The position numbers and the translations under genes were made by a program. Below are positions 1-13,200 of a stretch of 64,000 bases of DNA, in pieces (position 1 is the stretch's first letter; the number at the start of each line of letters is the position of its first letter). The stretch is from positions 5,337,001-5,401,000 of the forward strand of contig NC_092677.1 of NCBI RefSeq assembly GCF_964355755.1. The letters are read 5' to 3'. Source of the DNA: Antedon mediterranea. Its lineage: Eukaryota; Echinodermata; Crinoidea; Comatulida; Antedonidae. The notes below the pieces were generated by a model. The model did no database searches and was not told the origin of the DNA. It saw only the letters and a list, made by a program, of their open reading frames with translations.

Positions 1-335
1 ATCAAAGGCGCTGGGCATGTTAGTGGTCGAAAAAATGAGTTTTGAGCAATTTTTTATATAAGGCAACAGAAGAGCAGTGTTTAATTTGGGGGGGGGGGGG
101 AGTGAATTCCAGAGTGTGGGTGCTGCAAAAGAAAACGATCTATGACCAAAGGTTTTAGTGGCTATGCGTGGAACAGAGAGTAAAAAATCATCAGATGATC
201 TAAGAGTCCGTCCAGGAACATAAAAGGTAATTAATTGACGGATGTAAGCAGGTTGGTTGCAAAGAAGTGCTTTGATACTTCTCGACTTCCGATGGTGAAC
301 TGGTATCGCAATGTCAAATGTATATTTTAAATTAC

Positions 336-3300
336 CTCAACTTTTGCGATACATTCTGCTTCAGACATAGGCTTGGCATATCCCTCGTCATCTATATTTA
401 CATCAGAGTTTGTCGAAATTTGCAGACATTGGTTCTGGGGAATTGGAAGTGCCATTCGTGTTACTTCTCTCTGCAAAACATGCAATAAATCATTAATTAT
501 GTTTTGTATATTTTGTGTTGAATTTTGACAGCCAACTGGTAACTTGTCAATGAATAATAATTATTTTAAACTCCATTCTGTATCATTTTGAATCAGTTCG
601 CATTTGTCGTAATGGGAAAATAACTGCTTTTGAGTGTCAAGTCCGACCATAAAGTTGAAATTTAGTTGAGTTTTAGTATTAAACAATATTTACCTGTATT
701 CTTGTTCTAGGCCTTTCTTTATTTGTCGTCCTGGTATCACCGGCGTCCACGGTATGCTCTTTGTTTATCTCTTTGTAATCTCCAACATTTGAAGGAAATT
801 TCAATGTTTGATATTGAGGATTTTGATAATCAAAATGGATTTCTTTTATTTTTCTTACCTTAAAGAAACAATACGGATAACAGTAGATATAATATCGATT
901 AAAATTGCATTTTAGGCCTAATTTTCTTTTGTAGTTAACTAACTGTCGTTCTATATTGTATTAATATATTAATAAGTTTTATTGATTTAAAATTACTTAC
1001 AAAAATATAACGGGTTATTAGAAACGTCGGGACGGAGCAAAGAATTGCAGTTAGGGCTACAGTTATCACCACAGTTATCATCGTGCCTATTGTATATAAA
1101 GCATAACCTAAAAAATGCAATGTGAATGTTGAAATTGGCCTATACACAATTGAACAGAACGTACAATATGTTAATTAATTATTATTATAATATATTGGAA
1201 ATCTCACTCTAGTAACAGTGGTACACTTTGTTGATAAAGTTGCGTCCAAATGATAAGTTAAATGAATGAAAATAAATGAAAAAATGTGTAAAATACAGCA
1301 TAGGCATACAAAAATAAGATTAATAACTTAAAATGAATAAAAATGATTCAAAGTAAATATGTTATTAAAAAAATGAACTGTAATAACATAATCTAACACA
1401 ATTTATACAAAAAAACAATAAAGAATACTGTGAATGCAGGTAATTTATTTATTTTTTTAAAATTTATTTATTCGACTTCTCACTAACTCAGTTAGTGAAG
1501 GATCTGGACCAACAGGTGGTAAACACCTCTAAAACGGTCCAGTCCCAATTTGCACAGTGGCTGTGAGTGACAGTGGCTGTGTTTGTGTGGACTAGTACAC
1601 CGGGGTAACCCCCTACTCGTCTCGAAAGATGTACTAGGTTCTTTAAAGTGCGCATGAGCTATGTGTACACTGGACCTACGGTTTATAGTCCTTATCCGAG
1701 AAGACTCGTTCTACCACCAGAACCATGGAGCGAGTGAGCCTCGAACCCTTGCCGATGTTATGGCTACTTAATTACGGTTCCACTGTCTTAACCGCTCGGC
1801 CACTCACTCACTCAATTTGAAATATTTTCCTTTTTAGTCAACTTTACCTGTATTGCAGTTCTCTAGTAATGTTGTTTCATTAAATATTTCGTTCTCTACA
1901 TAACATGTACAATTTGATTGATATATCTCATCATTGATTTCTATAGTTTCTGAATAGTTTTCTTTCTTAGTCACTTCTCCATTTTGCAATATCAATAGGC
2001 CTACTGATGATGTTTTTGGGTATCCCTCTACTGTAAATGTTGCAAGTCCATCTTCAGTTTTTAATGTTACAATGATATCTAAACAAAACAGAAGCTAAAA
2101 ACGTAACTATTAAACTACTATTAAAACACTGCTTGTTAAATCTAAAACACTGACTAAAGAACTTTTTAAAATGTTTAAATTTCTTCTACCTTAACATGCT
2201 CTACTGGTTTTTTTTTACATTTTGTTACGTCGATTAAGCTTTGTTACGTTAGTGGTTAATGTTAAATTAGCGGTTGATTGTTACGTTTACATACAATATA
2301 TGCTCAACTGTTTTCCTTCACTTGTTTTAGCATCTTCTCCTTTAAACTGATCACTTTCTGCTTTGCATGTGTAATCCCCATCATCTTCTTTAGTAGCTGA
2401 CGTAATCTTAAAAACTGACTCTGTACTGTTGTCTGTGATATTAGATCTAGAAGTATTAACTGTCTGTCCATCCTTATACCATGTAATGTGAGGAATAGGA
2501 TAACCATCAGGTTTTCTACATGTAAAGGTTACTGATTGACTTTTAAAGACAGTGCTTTCTGTTGCACGAAGACGTGGTTGATCCAAATCTAATAATAAAA
2601 AGTATCGTCTACTCAAAACACTTACGTTACAAAGAGTAAAGAGAATTATGTAACTTAACTTTCTGTTTAATTGTTATTAAAATAGTTATTACATCAAGTG
2701 TAACTGGAATTTCCATAGATGTGATATTTAATGTGTAAAAGGATGCCATTTTATTTCCATTTAAACGCAAATATTTGAATTACTAATTCTAGGGAATTAT
2801 TTACATAGCTGGATGTTGTTACTCACAATATACAGTTAGTATAGATGTGTTTGATCTTTCAATATCTCCATCTGTTGTCGTTACCTCACACTGAAATCTT
2901 CGTTGAGAGTCATATCTCATTGGCTCTAAGATCACCAAGTCACCTTTCCCGGGTGATGTGATTAATTTAAAACGGTCATTTTCTGGCTTATTATCATTTA
3001 CAAGGTTTATGGTAGATCCATCTTCATTTATTTCATCCCATTGTATTCCAGCAAATGTAGAAGTAACTTTTAAATAATCACAAGTTATCACCACTTGGGC
3101 ATCACCTTCCTTGGATTCCTGGTCAGATGTTGTCACCAATTGACCACGTGATTCTAACAAATGAGAATACAAAACGTTAGCCTCATTAGGTAGTAAAATG
3201 ACTAATTAGAACTATTTAAATATACTATTTTCATTGTTAGTTTAGCAACACAACTGAAATGTGAACTGCATTATTCAAAGTCATTTTCATTTTCAAAATC

Positions 3301-4022
3301 ATTTTCATTTTCAATTGCTCTAGTACATAAACACGCAAGTTGGAAAGGTTGTTGAAAAACATCAAATGACGTAGGCCTACCGTTAGCCTACTTCCATTAT
3401 TCGTCGAATAATGACTGACTACTTAGAAACATAGTAAATATCTAACCTTATATTATTTCATTATAAACAATAATAAAGATATTTATTATAATTACCAATT
3501 AAATAATTTGTAACAATTAGCACCGCCAACCATATCTGAGAAATACAAAATAGTTAAGCCATTTATTGAATAAAAAAAGTAATATTCAACTTCACTATAG
3601 TATTTTAGAGTTTACATAGACATAATGATATATTGCTACTCCCCCGGAACGACCTTCTTCATCCTCATCTTATGTATAATCAGAATGAATTTTGGTTTAA
3701 CATCTAACATCCTCATACAAATGCAATTGTATCGACTTCGTATAGCAGTTGCAATAAGAGACCAGTACTTCAAAATAATGCAAGATCATTCGTAACACAT
3801 AATAGAAATGTCATCTTGCTGGTATCATTGTTCACCATGATACATCATAGACCAATCAGCATTAAAAATCAAGATTGTCATCAAAATCAAATGACACATT
3901 TGTAGATGCCTTTGTCATTATCGATATTTATTTCATTATGATCATTGTTAATTCACATCAGTAGGCCTACCCCACCGATCATAATAAAAAGATTAACTTA
4001 TAAATGATTAACTTACCGCCAT
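336..4022 (-). CDS. Three-Ig-domain transmembrane receptor, copy A (last exon outside window)
   Basis: Single-pass surface receptor of the Ig superfamily. Exons in coding order: 4017-4022 (ATG GCG), 3496-3535 (hydrophobic signal peptide), 2827-3153 (Ig1, V-like, ITCDY and FQCEV cysteines), 2295-2588 (Ig2, FTCRK, ITWYKDG, DYTCKAE), 1848-2078 (short Ig3), 1001-1107 (transmembrane), 694-858 and 336-470 (cytoplasmic). All have GT/AG borders with matching phases and sum to 1305 bases, 435 codons without a stop. The tail exon 336-470 carries DDEGYAKPMSE, a Tyr-x-x-Pro motif matching copy D. Copies C and D end in a further exon coding HYCGQFYD; nothing like it is seen in 1-335, so the stop is probably beyond the window. 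The ligand is unknown. The two-codon first exon is an inference, though it completes a good signal peptide in frame. Confidence 0.8.
1455..1812 (-). repeat. tRNA-derived SINE in an intron of gene A
   Basis: On the minus strand the right end begins with a tRNA-like head at about 1725-1806: an A-box-like TGGCCGAGCGGTTAAG and a B-box-like GGGTTCGAGGC about 40 bases later, resembling a Ser/Leu-type tRNA start. An unrelated body follows to about 1455. It lies between the Ig3 and transmembrane exons of gene A, where the other copies have nothing comparable. The boundaries are approximate and no clear target-site duplication was found. Confidence 0.6.
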
Positions 4023-5196
4023 CTCTACAGTTAGGCCTATAATATACCACCCGCAACACGCTTGTTAAAATTATAATTATGCGATAAGATTTACATGGCA
4101 GTCTTATAAACTGTGTAATTGTTTATTTCGCTTTCGTGGAAAGACATCCTACTAGTAACAGTCGTAAAGTAATTACGTTGTTGAATTAAATTGTTATTAC
4201 TAATTATATCGTTTAATTTGATTCAATTATACCATGAGACAATAAAGACAGTTATAGACCTATTAGTATTATTATTATTAAAAAAAATCATGTCCTTAAA
4301 AAAAACAATAAAGCAATAGTAGCCTAATATTAATAATTGTATTTAATATACTTTATTCAAACACTTACTAACTATCCTACGCAACTAGAGGGCGGGCAGC
4401 CTCCAAAGATCGAATCGAACTTCGCTCTCTCCACCTCCTGCACCACCCAACCCACACCTACACCACTACAAAACAAAAAAGATGGGAGTGTTTGGTAGGC
4501 GTAACCTACATAACGTAAGCAGATTGATCTTTTATTTTAAACGGGAGCTACAGAAAATCCATTTGTTTGTAACTGTACCTCAAAGCTAGGTCTGGTTAAG
4601 TCGGCCCAATAATTTTATTTTTAAATCATTGTGATTGATTTTGTGCCGATATGGTGAAACTGAAAGTGAAGGTTCAAAGTCCCATTCCCAGCGAGACTGG
4701 GTGTGGTAGGCCGGGTGGGCTAGCTAGGATTAGGATAAGTTTTTAAGAATGTGCCATTTGGCATCTGCTGTCTGGTATTTAGGCCTACTGTAGGCCTACT
4801 TCCACACCTTGAAAACTCAATTTAAAACATTCACCAACTGTACAATGATGGTTTTCACGCAGCTGCTGCTCTAGCCCGCTACGTCACAAGAGATGACGTA
4901 ATCCGATATAAAGCAAGCAGCAGTAGTACTGAAGCCTGGTTTCCAGTCGACGTAAGAAATTAGAATTTCTTACGATTGCGTCGTTTTTACATTGGAAATT
5001 GAAAATCGACAGGAAACCGGTTGAAAAAAGCTAAATGTCAAAACGACGTAACGCAAGTAGAAATCGTCGTAGTACAAGTGTTTGACAGGAAACCGGTGAC
5101 TGAAGCTTCCGTCTGTTACGTCGATATTCGACGGTTCGACAGGAAACCGGTGAATTTCTGGATGAACATGCCTTACGATTCGATTTTTTACCCTTC

Positions 5197-5247
5197 CGCT
5201 TACGCTTACGAAAGTTGACTTGAAGTCAACTTTCGTAAGCGTAAGCG
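5197..5247. repeat. Perfect 51-base palindrome inside the Harbinger left end
   Basis: Bases 5197-5221 are the exact reverse complement of 5223-5247 around a single G at 5222. The arms contain two copies of CTTACG, a motif also present in the terminal repeats (CGTAAG). Just upstream, GACAGGAAACCGGT occurs three times between about 5009 and 5152. These may be transposase-binding or hairpin-forming subterminal sequences. Confidence 0.85.
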
Positions 5248-6204
5248 CAATGATCGTAAGAACCAGCCAATCAGTGACGAGGATTATGTGACGTTGGCAA
5301 GAAGGTCAAAGCTTCGAAAGGTGATAGAAAGTAGAAAGTACCGTATATATTAAGAATTGTTGACAATAATGATACGTAAATAAACATGAACCACTTTTTT
5401 TTTTTCAATTCGTGATAGAATGTAATAATTTAGGTGGATGAAATACGAAATAGATGTAAGAAATATACAAAATTGTCTTGCTTGTTACTTATTATAATTA
5501 TATAAACATTATAAAAATACGATATAATGGGTAAAAATAATACACACAGACGGACTAAATTAAAAACGTTATGGCAATACCATTTCATAAAATGTCAGAG
5601 AACAGTGTCATCATCAGGATCATCAGTATAACAATACGTTCACCTGGCATAGTTTGCGTTCAAAAGCAGGTGAGGAAAAGTTACGTAATGATTTTGTTTT
5701 AATTGTATGATGAAGGTAGGTTGGGAAATAAATTAATGATATATATTTATTAAATTCACCGAAGTGTTTGCTTGAATCATGGATTAAAGAATAGATTCTT
5801 TAATCCATGCTTGAATCTAAACACAATTTATAGGCATATGATAATTCATTTGATAATGAAAATAAATAATTATAATTAGCCTACATCATTTGAATTTATT
5901 TATAAAAAAGGAAATAAAAACCGGGTAAAAAAATCCAATAGATGAACTGTAGGCCTATATGTAAATAACATCGCTGGGTAAAAAAATCCAATAGATGTAA
6001 AGAAGTCCGTGTGTTTGACGCTATTCAAGCTTATCTTTGTCTATATGACAAAAATACCAAAGAATACAAAAGTGGAAAACGGGGAAAAAAAATGCGTGGG
6101 AAGCTGTTTCTAAAGATGTTAACGTCGCAGTAGAAGAGTGCCAACAAATTTATAACACTCGAAGAACAGCATTTTCCAGGTAGAGTGTAAGGCCTAGGCT
6201 AGGC

Positions 6205-6297
6205 CCTTATTATTATTATTATAATCATAATTATAGTTATTATAATAATCGTTATTATTATTATTGTAATAATAATTATAATTATTATTACTTTTGT
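6205..6297. repeat. ATT/AAT microsatellite
   Basis: An imperfect run of ATT, AAT and TAAT units fills the short intron between the first two blocks of the MADF-like gene. No other signal is visible in it. Confidence 0.8.
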
Positions 6298-6990
6298 AGA
6301 CATCTAAAGAAGGTTAGGGCTAGTGTCCGTAGTGGTGCAGGCAGGGATGACATCCTCCCAATTGGCCATGAGTGGGAACACATGAGATGGTTGATTAAAC
6401 ATATAAATCATAGGAAGACACTAGAGTCCGAAGAAATGTCGATTTCATTAACCGAGTCGGAAGCTTCATCTGAATGCACACGGCTTTTTTTCCGAAACTC
6501 AACAAGTGTTGGAGCTGGACTTTGACGACTCAGGTAAATAATTGTATTTATCAACCACCACACACTAAATTTTTTATCACACTATTTGAAATGAGGATAA
6601 ACAAATAAAAGTAATTTTACATCTCAATATCTCATTAACAACATTTAATAACATCTTCAAGTAGCAATCAAATATAAATATTTGTTAACGTTCTGCAACA
6701 TCAGCAATATATTTAAATAATTTTTGCTCATGTGAAATCGATTTTTATTTGGAATGTTTGGAAATGTAAACCATAGTACAAGGACAAGACAACAAAAAAT
6801 AATTATGAATGCAAGTTATAGCAAGCATAAACTACAACATTGTTATTTTTTTCTTCAATAAACAAGATTTGTCAATATTAAAAATTACTCAGAACATATT
6901 TGAAAATAGATTTAAAAAAATGTCATATAGATTATTTACAAAACAGGAAGATTACAAATACATATTTTAAACAATTTACTAACAACACTT

Positions 6991-8083
6991 TTAAGATGCC
7001 AAAGGACCGCAATTGTGTACCACATCATACTGCCAAGGAACAGCACCTTCCTGGCTGTTAAAGTAGTCTCGAAACCTATCTCTTGTTTCTTTGGCAGTAG
7101 CCGTATAATTGTTTGACCCCACACTTCTTATATTTTGAAGGCCAGTTTCATCATCTTACACAACACTGCGCCATTCCTCTTCTTTAAATTCTGCATTGCT
7201 CCAGCTGTCAACAAACCCGCTGGGTATGTAGTGTGCGTTATCAGTTTGCATTAGGTAATTGTGTAGGCAGATTACAGCTTTTGTAATCTGGTCAACAGTT
7301 TCAATATTTGCTCTTATAGGACGCCTAAATATGCGCCACCTTGCAGCCATTACACCAAAGGTGTTTTCGATGGTTGGGCGTCCTCTCGATGTCCTATAAT
7401 TTGCCACTTCCTCTTCATCAGTCAAATTGTTGCCACCATATGGTTTTATTAACCAAGTTTTAAGAGGAAATATATCATCCCCTAATAAAACATAAGGCAA
7501 TTGTTGACCACCCACAACCGATGGTGGTGGCAGCTTTAGCGTTCCAAAATCAGCTCTTTTGAAAAATGATGACGCACCAAAAATAGCGGAATCATTGTCC
7601 CGCCCATATGAGCCAATGCTTGTCCATACAAATGAGTAACTGGCATCACAAATTGCCATTAATACTGTACTATGAAAGCCTTTATAGTTATAGTACATCG
7701 AGCCGCCAAATTTGGGACACTCGATAGCAATGTGCTTACCGTCTACTGCACCAATCGCATGAGGAACATTCCAATCATTTTCAAATTTTTCTGCAATTGT
7801 CATCCATTCACTCTCACTTGAGGGTAGCCTTAGGTATTTCTTATTTAAAGCTGTCCAAATTGAATCACAAATTTCCCGGATTATGTTAGAAACTGTTGCA
7901 CGACCAACCCGAAAGTTAAATGTTTGTGATGCCATCGAATCACCCGTAGCCAGATAACGCAAAGTTATCACAAGCCTTTCTTCTGCTGAAATTGCAGTAC
8001 GACCTCTGTCTTGTCTTATCTTTAGATAGGGCTCAACCGCAGACAGAAGATGACTAAATCTTTCCGGCGTCATCCTTAAATAC
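6991..8083 (-). pseudogene. PIF/Harbinger (HARBI1-like) transposase with one in-frame stop
   Basis: DDE nuclease of the Harbinger superfamily. Starting after an acceptor at 8084-8085, it shows a helix-turn-helix-like N part, then GAVDGKHIAIECP (first Asp), AICDASYSF (second Asp), YVLLGDDIFPLK, and GRPTIENTFGVMAARWRIFRRP (catalytic Glu). An in-frame TAA at 7156-7158 ends it, but the same frame continues 54 more codons to TAA at 6991, with a typical Harbinger C end (ETRDRFRDYFN and a Trp-Gln pair). The first stop is therefore a single nonsense change rather than the natural end. The N-terminal exon upstream of 8083 was not identified. Outside its transposon the gene has no link to the Ig genes. 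Confidence 0.8.
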
Positions 8084-8724
8084 CTGAAGACAATAAACAA
8101 AATTATAAATAACAAAAAATAATATTTTACATTTACATTACTACAAAATAGTTTGTACCAACACTACATACTTTCAAGGCTTAAAAATAAAAAAAAAACA
8201 TTATTTATTGTCATTTTAGGAGAAGGTACTGAGTTGCAAAATGAAACAGAAGAAGCCGACTTATTGGGTAATGTCTCGGACGACTTGGAAGACAAGGAAG
8301 ATATGGAACTACAAATTATGCAATTGTTCCGTGACTATTTTAAGAAGTAATAACAGAATTGATTTGCCAAATGTCAAAGTTAATTCATGATTAGTAAATG
8401 TATTATTTGTGATTATGTTATGTATTCAATCTTCTACGGCAATAAATGCACTTTTGTTTGGGATATTTTATTTAGACTACAATTGTTCATTGTGTACTGC
8501 ATGCACTATTTAATCAATTTAGATTTTAATTTTTCAACATAATAATAACAGTAGGAGTAATACATACTTCCTATCCGTTTAGTACTTCTCTAGGCTACCA
8601 CTGTAGATGGGTGTACAGTAGTAGTAGTAGTGTAGACCATGTGTGGACTGGATTCTAGTTGTAGTAACCTACCTACTTTACTAGCCTAGAATAAAGATCT
8701 GTCTAGGAGTGTCTTGATCATAGC

Positions 8725-9010
8725 ATATAGGCCTAAATACTGTAAGCCTATATAGGCCTATCCTAGCCTAGGCCTATTTTACTCACCATCGTCTTTATAT
8801 AGACGCCAGCTCGGCGGCTGAAATGAACTGTGACCTTCATCTTTATTTAGCCAGGTCCATGTATGATGGCCATGTACTCTACTAGGCCTAGGCCTAGGGC
8901 CTTTATAATTATAAATGCAAATTACAATTAAACATCTAGGCCTAGGCCTAAAAGTAAAAAGATATTAATAATAATTAAATGTTATTAATATATATAGGCC
9001 TAGGCCTACC
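8725..9010. repeat. Cluster of AGGCCTA palindromic repeats
   Basis: Many copies of TAGGCCTA and CCTAGGCCTAGG, often overlapping, occur within about 280 bases inside the Harbinger element. The same motif is scattered across the window, with another cluster near 28.9-29.35 kb. Confidence 0.75.
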
Positions 9011-9265
9011 TAAAAAACCATTCTCTGTCGTTTTTTATCAGGGTCTTAAATAATGTATGGTACTGCCCGAACTCTATTCTTTCTTTTAGCACTTTCCTCT
9101 CCCAGAACTTGTGGATTCTTGGTTCTTTGTTCAACTCCTTTCTCCTCTAATCCTTCTCGTTAATATTCTTAAATATAGTATCTTTTTGGCCAACTCACGT
9201 CCTCTCCTACGAATAACCATATTGAAATCGCACTGCACTGTTTATGTTTTGGAAAATGGCCTCCT

Positions 9266-9413
9266 CTCTTTTCGCGAGGAGGAATTGTGTGAGCCATGTG
9301 TTGTCGGAAGGAAAAAATTCAACTCGACGTAAGCGCAAGCTCTTTTCGCGAGGAGGAATTGTGTGAGCCATGTGTTGTCGGAAGGAAAAAATTCAACTCG
9401 ACGTAAGCGCAAG
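9266..9413. repeat. 74-base tandem duplication near the Harbinger right end
   Basis: Two adjacent identical 74-base copies, 9266-9339 and 9340-9413, each start CTCTTTTCGCGAGGAGG and end CGACGTAAGCGCAAG. The unit carries the CGTAAG motif of the terminal repeat. Confidence 0.9.
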
Positions 9414-10279
9414 AAGGACAGACTTGCGATAAATTCAACTTTCGTAACGACGGAATCAGCACATGTAATAATCTAAATTTTTGCGGTCCAACGCGATTAT
9501 GACAATTTTGTGTCGACGTTAGTTTTTTGTCTACTGATCGGAACGCAAGCGTAATCGTAAGAAAACGACGCAATCGTAAGCGGAAGCAAGTCTTACGTCG
9601 ACTGGAAACCAGGCTTGAGAGACTGACATTTTTGTGAAAATGGAAACTCCACTATAATTTATAGGTCCCAGCTGCTAGACCCAAAAAACGTCTGGGAAAA
9701 GAGTCTAATGGTTGAATGACAAATCCCAAAGCATTTCTGGTATTTATGAGTCCCATGATATTATATAATACTGTAAATCAAAACAGTCCATGGAAGTTTT
9801 TGTTTGTACCATAGAACTATAATTATAGTTCCATGTTTGTACTAAAGTGACAGAAATTGAGTCTGTATTAGTCATATCAAAGTTATTCACTTCTGTAACA
9901 AAAAAACAATATTTATTCACATATAAAGAGAAAGAAACGTTTAATTATAACTAAAAAACCATTGTCTGACAGACAATTTAAGTATTTTTTGCTTTAAATT
10001 ACATTTTTTCAGGTTAACTAACTATTATGTGACAATAAAATGACACATTCAAAAACAAATTTGAAATATATATATCTTTAAAAGCGATCAGCATTTTTTG
10101 TAAGAAATATTTCTTGTTTATCTGTCAACAATGAACATATCCACATCAGTAGTAGTAGTAGTATAAACAGCGAAGTTTTACTGTCCAAGCCTTCATTTTT
10201 CTTAAACTGGAAGGTCAAATTGTTTTTATTTTTCACATTTCACATGAAGTAAGCATTTTACACAAAAGTGTTATTACAG

Positions 10280-13200
10280 TTGTGTTCTTTTCAGTTGTGT
10301 GTTTACTTTCTAGTAGTACTATTGCAGCTGGGTATTGCCAAAATGGGTAAGTTCCTGTTTAATGTTTTTAAAAATATGTCACAGTTGGTGCTGAAAAAAA
10401 AAGAATTATCAGCTTATTATCATTTCAGTCTTAATATTTGTTGTTTGTACTTACAAGCCCTATCATTCACATCATTTTCACTGTCTAAACTCAAGCCTAT
10501 GGTAGATATACTGTAGTTCATTCTTAACTTACTTTCTTTAATTTTAAGGAGTACATGGTCAATCTGTGACAACATCTGACCAGACAGCCAAGGAAGGTGA
10601 TGCTGAAGTGGTGATAACTTGTGATTATTCACAATTTACAGCTGATGTTCCGGATGAAATACAATGGGATGAACTAGATCAAGATGGAGTAAACATTAAT
10701 CCTGGTTTTGTTAATAATAGAAAAAAAGAAAATGGTCGTTTTAAATTACTCATAACACCTGGGAAGGCTGACTTGGTGATGTCACAGCCAATGAAAAATG
10801 ATTCTCAACGAACATTTCAGTGTGAGATACAAACAACAGATGGAGATATTGAAAGATCAAATCCATCTATTCTAACTGTATATTGTGAGTTAACAAGTTA
10901 AATCAACCTTTAAATAGAAACATAATTTTGCACCTTTAATTTATCATCTGCTGGAGTGGAAATTGTTATTAAATTAGAAAATAGCAACTAACTTTAAAAA
11001 TGTAAAAATTAATAAAAAGCTGAAAAAGACAGATGTAAATTGCCCATAACCCCTTAATTCCAATGGTGTCCTCTTAAGGGAAAAAATACAAATAACAAGC
11101 GAAAGCAAAACACATCTAAATACACTAATACATTTTATACACAGTAATCTGAACACGAGTTAAAGATTTAAAGTAGTTGGCCATAAGTCACAGATAACCA
11201 TAGAATGTGCAGGGTTTCGTGTAACGCAGTGAAGGTTCAGACCTAACTTTTGGGTTTTTTTTTTCAGATTTAGATCAACCATTTCTTTCTGCCTCTGGAA
11301 GTGCTGTCTATGAAGGTCAATCAGTGACCTTTACCTGTAGTAAACCTGATGGTGATCCTATTCCTGACATTACTTGGTATAAAGATGGACAGACAGTCAA
11401 CACCAACAACCCTTCTAGATATGAGATTGCAAATACCAGTACAGAGTCAGTTCTTAAGATTAAATCAGCTACTGAAGAAGATGGTGGGAGATATACATGT
11501 AAAGCAGAAAGTGATCAGTTTAAAGGAGATGATGCTAAAACAAGTGTTGGAATACAGTTGACTGTATATTGTATGTAAACAGCAAATATTTAAAACACAT
11601 AGAAATATTTACAAATCACTATCACAATTAAAGACATTAATAAGGAATATATAAAAAATATAAAAAGATAGACAAAATGTAGGCTTAACTAGGCTTTAAT
11701 GGACTAATTATTGCACTAAATCATTTTTTCTAATTTATAGGCCTACTAACCTAATATAAATACAACTATCTATTAATGAATATTTATTAATTCATAATTA
11801 ATGAAAAAATATTTTAAGTGAAATATGAGTAGGCCTATAAGTTTTTTTTTTTCTGTTTCATTTCTTTTGTTTTACTTGCTTACTATTAATTTTTGTAAAC
11901 AATTGTTGTTTATATTAGATATTAATGTTACATTTATACCTGAAGATGGTATTGCAACATGTACAGCAGAGGGCCATCCCAAGCCATTATCAATATTGAT
12001 ATTACAAGATGGAGAAGTGGTTGAGGAAGGAGAAAATACAGCAACTATAGACATTAATGAGGAGATATGTCAATCAAATCTTACATGTTATGCAGAGAAT
12101 GGAAAGCTTAATAAAACAATGACACTAGAGAACTGTACAGAAGGTAATATAGTATATTGTTATAAGTAGCTTAACTTATATATAACATTGAAATACTTGT
12201 TGGTGAGGCTTGTAATTAATAGAATACTAAGAAATGACAAAAACTAGGGATCCACTGCTATTACCTTTTACCTTTTTAATTTTAAAATTGTGGCCTCTAG
12301 TTACAGTAGATGGTGCTAATTCAAAAAAGACACCCGGATTAACATTATCATACTTTTGTATCATTCTAAAAATCTGTAAACAGCAAGACCTTTTTCTTCG
12401 AAATGCTAATGATGGTAGTTTCATAAAGTTCATGCGGTCACTGTATGGTTGAGATTTAATTTCAAGAGCAAGTTTTGTGGCTTTTGAATCACCAGCAGAC
12501 TAGCAGACTAAAGTATGAATAATAATTGTAAAAACGGCAACCAGATATGTTACTGTTATACCTGTTTCACATCCGCAAAAAGTAACGTGTTCATGTAGTG
12601 TGAATGCAATTTTGAAAAAATTAGGCATTTTTAAAGGGAATTTTTTTACACATTTTTTAAATAATTGATGATAATGAAAAGACATTTGTTTACAGCTATT
12701 CCAGCAGATTCATACGTTATCTTGATTGTGATGTTGGTTGTTGTTGGTTTGGTTATTGTGTGGATAATGCTTCTTGTTTGTAAGTAAACCATATTCTTTA
12801 TATTACTGTATTCTTTAGAATGGCATGCACATAATATGTTAGTTGGTCTTCTCATATTCATCAATATATAAATTTTTCAGATATTATAATTACCTATTAT
12901 AACACATCTGATTGTATTTTTGATTGGCCAATTATGTATCATTTTAAATTAGCCCTATCTTGTAAAAAAGTGATATCTGATGGTGATAATAAACCCGCTC
13001 TAATGCACTTTCAGCTTTTTGTATATCATTTGTCAATGATTTACAATGAATAAATTGAATAAAAGTAGTAGTATAAATGTATACAAATTTTATACTACTA
13101 CAACAAATACCTCAGTGTATCCTACTAAATGGTAAAGTGATATTTGATAATGAATGCTACAAATTGTTGTTCAGGTTTTGTAAACTCGAGTTCTGTATAC

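Larger units (their letters stand above)
5999..8350 (+). pseudogene. MADF/Myb-like accessory protein of Harbinger, frameshifted
   Basis: Three exon-like blocks join in phase: about 5999-6179, 6300-6533 and 8220-8350 (stop TAA). The first has the MADF/SANT pattern (acidic-aromatic helix, KNAWEAVSKD, then EECQQIYNTRR). The last is acidic and ends in LFRDYFKK. Harbinger elements normally carry such a DNA-binding partner for the nuclease. Two homopolymer indels break it: a run of eight A near 6084-6092 is one base short for the MADF frame, and a T run near 6484-6491 shifts the end of exon 2. The transposase lies on the opposite strand within the second intron. Confidence 0.6.
4933..9615. mobile_element. 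PIF/Harbinger DNA transposon, full length, decayed
   Basis: The ends are 24-base perfect terminal inverted repeats, 4933-4956 and 9592-9615, beginning AGCCTGGTTTCC. They are flanked by TGA on both sides (4930-4932 and 9616-9618), fitting the 3-base target duplication of Harbinger elements. Inside are a Harbinger-type nuclease on the minus strand (6991-8083) and a MADF/Myb-like companion on the plus strand (about 5999-8350), the usual two-gene layout. Both genes are broken, so this copy is probably not autonomous. The element occupies the spacer between the divergent genes A and B. Confidence 0.9.

Noticed and set aside
12234-12452. 72-codon plus-strand open frame
   Set aside because: It lies in an intron of gene B, has no similarity to the other copies and no splice support.
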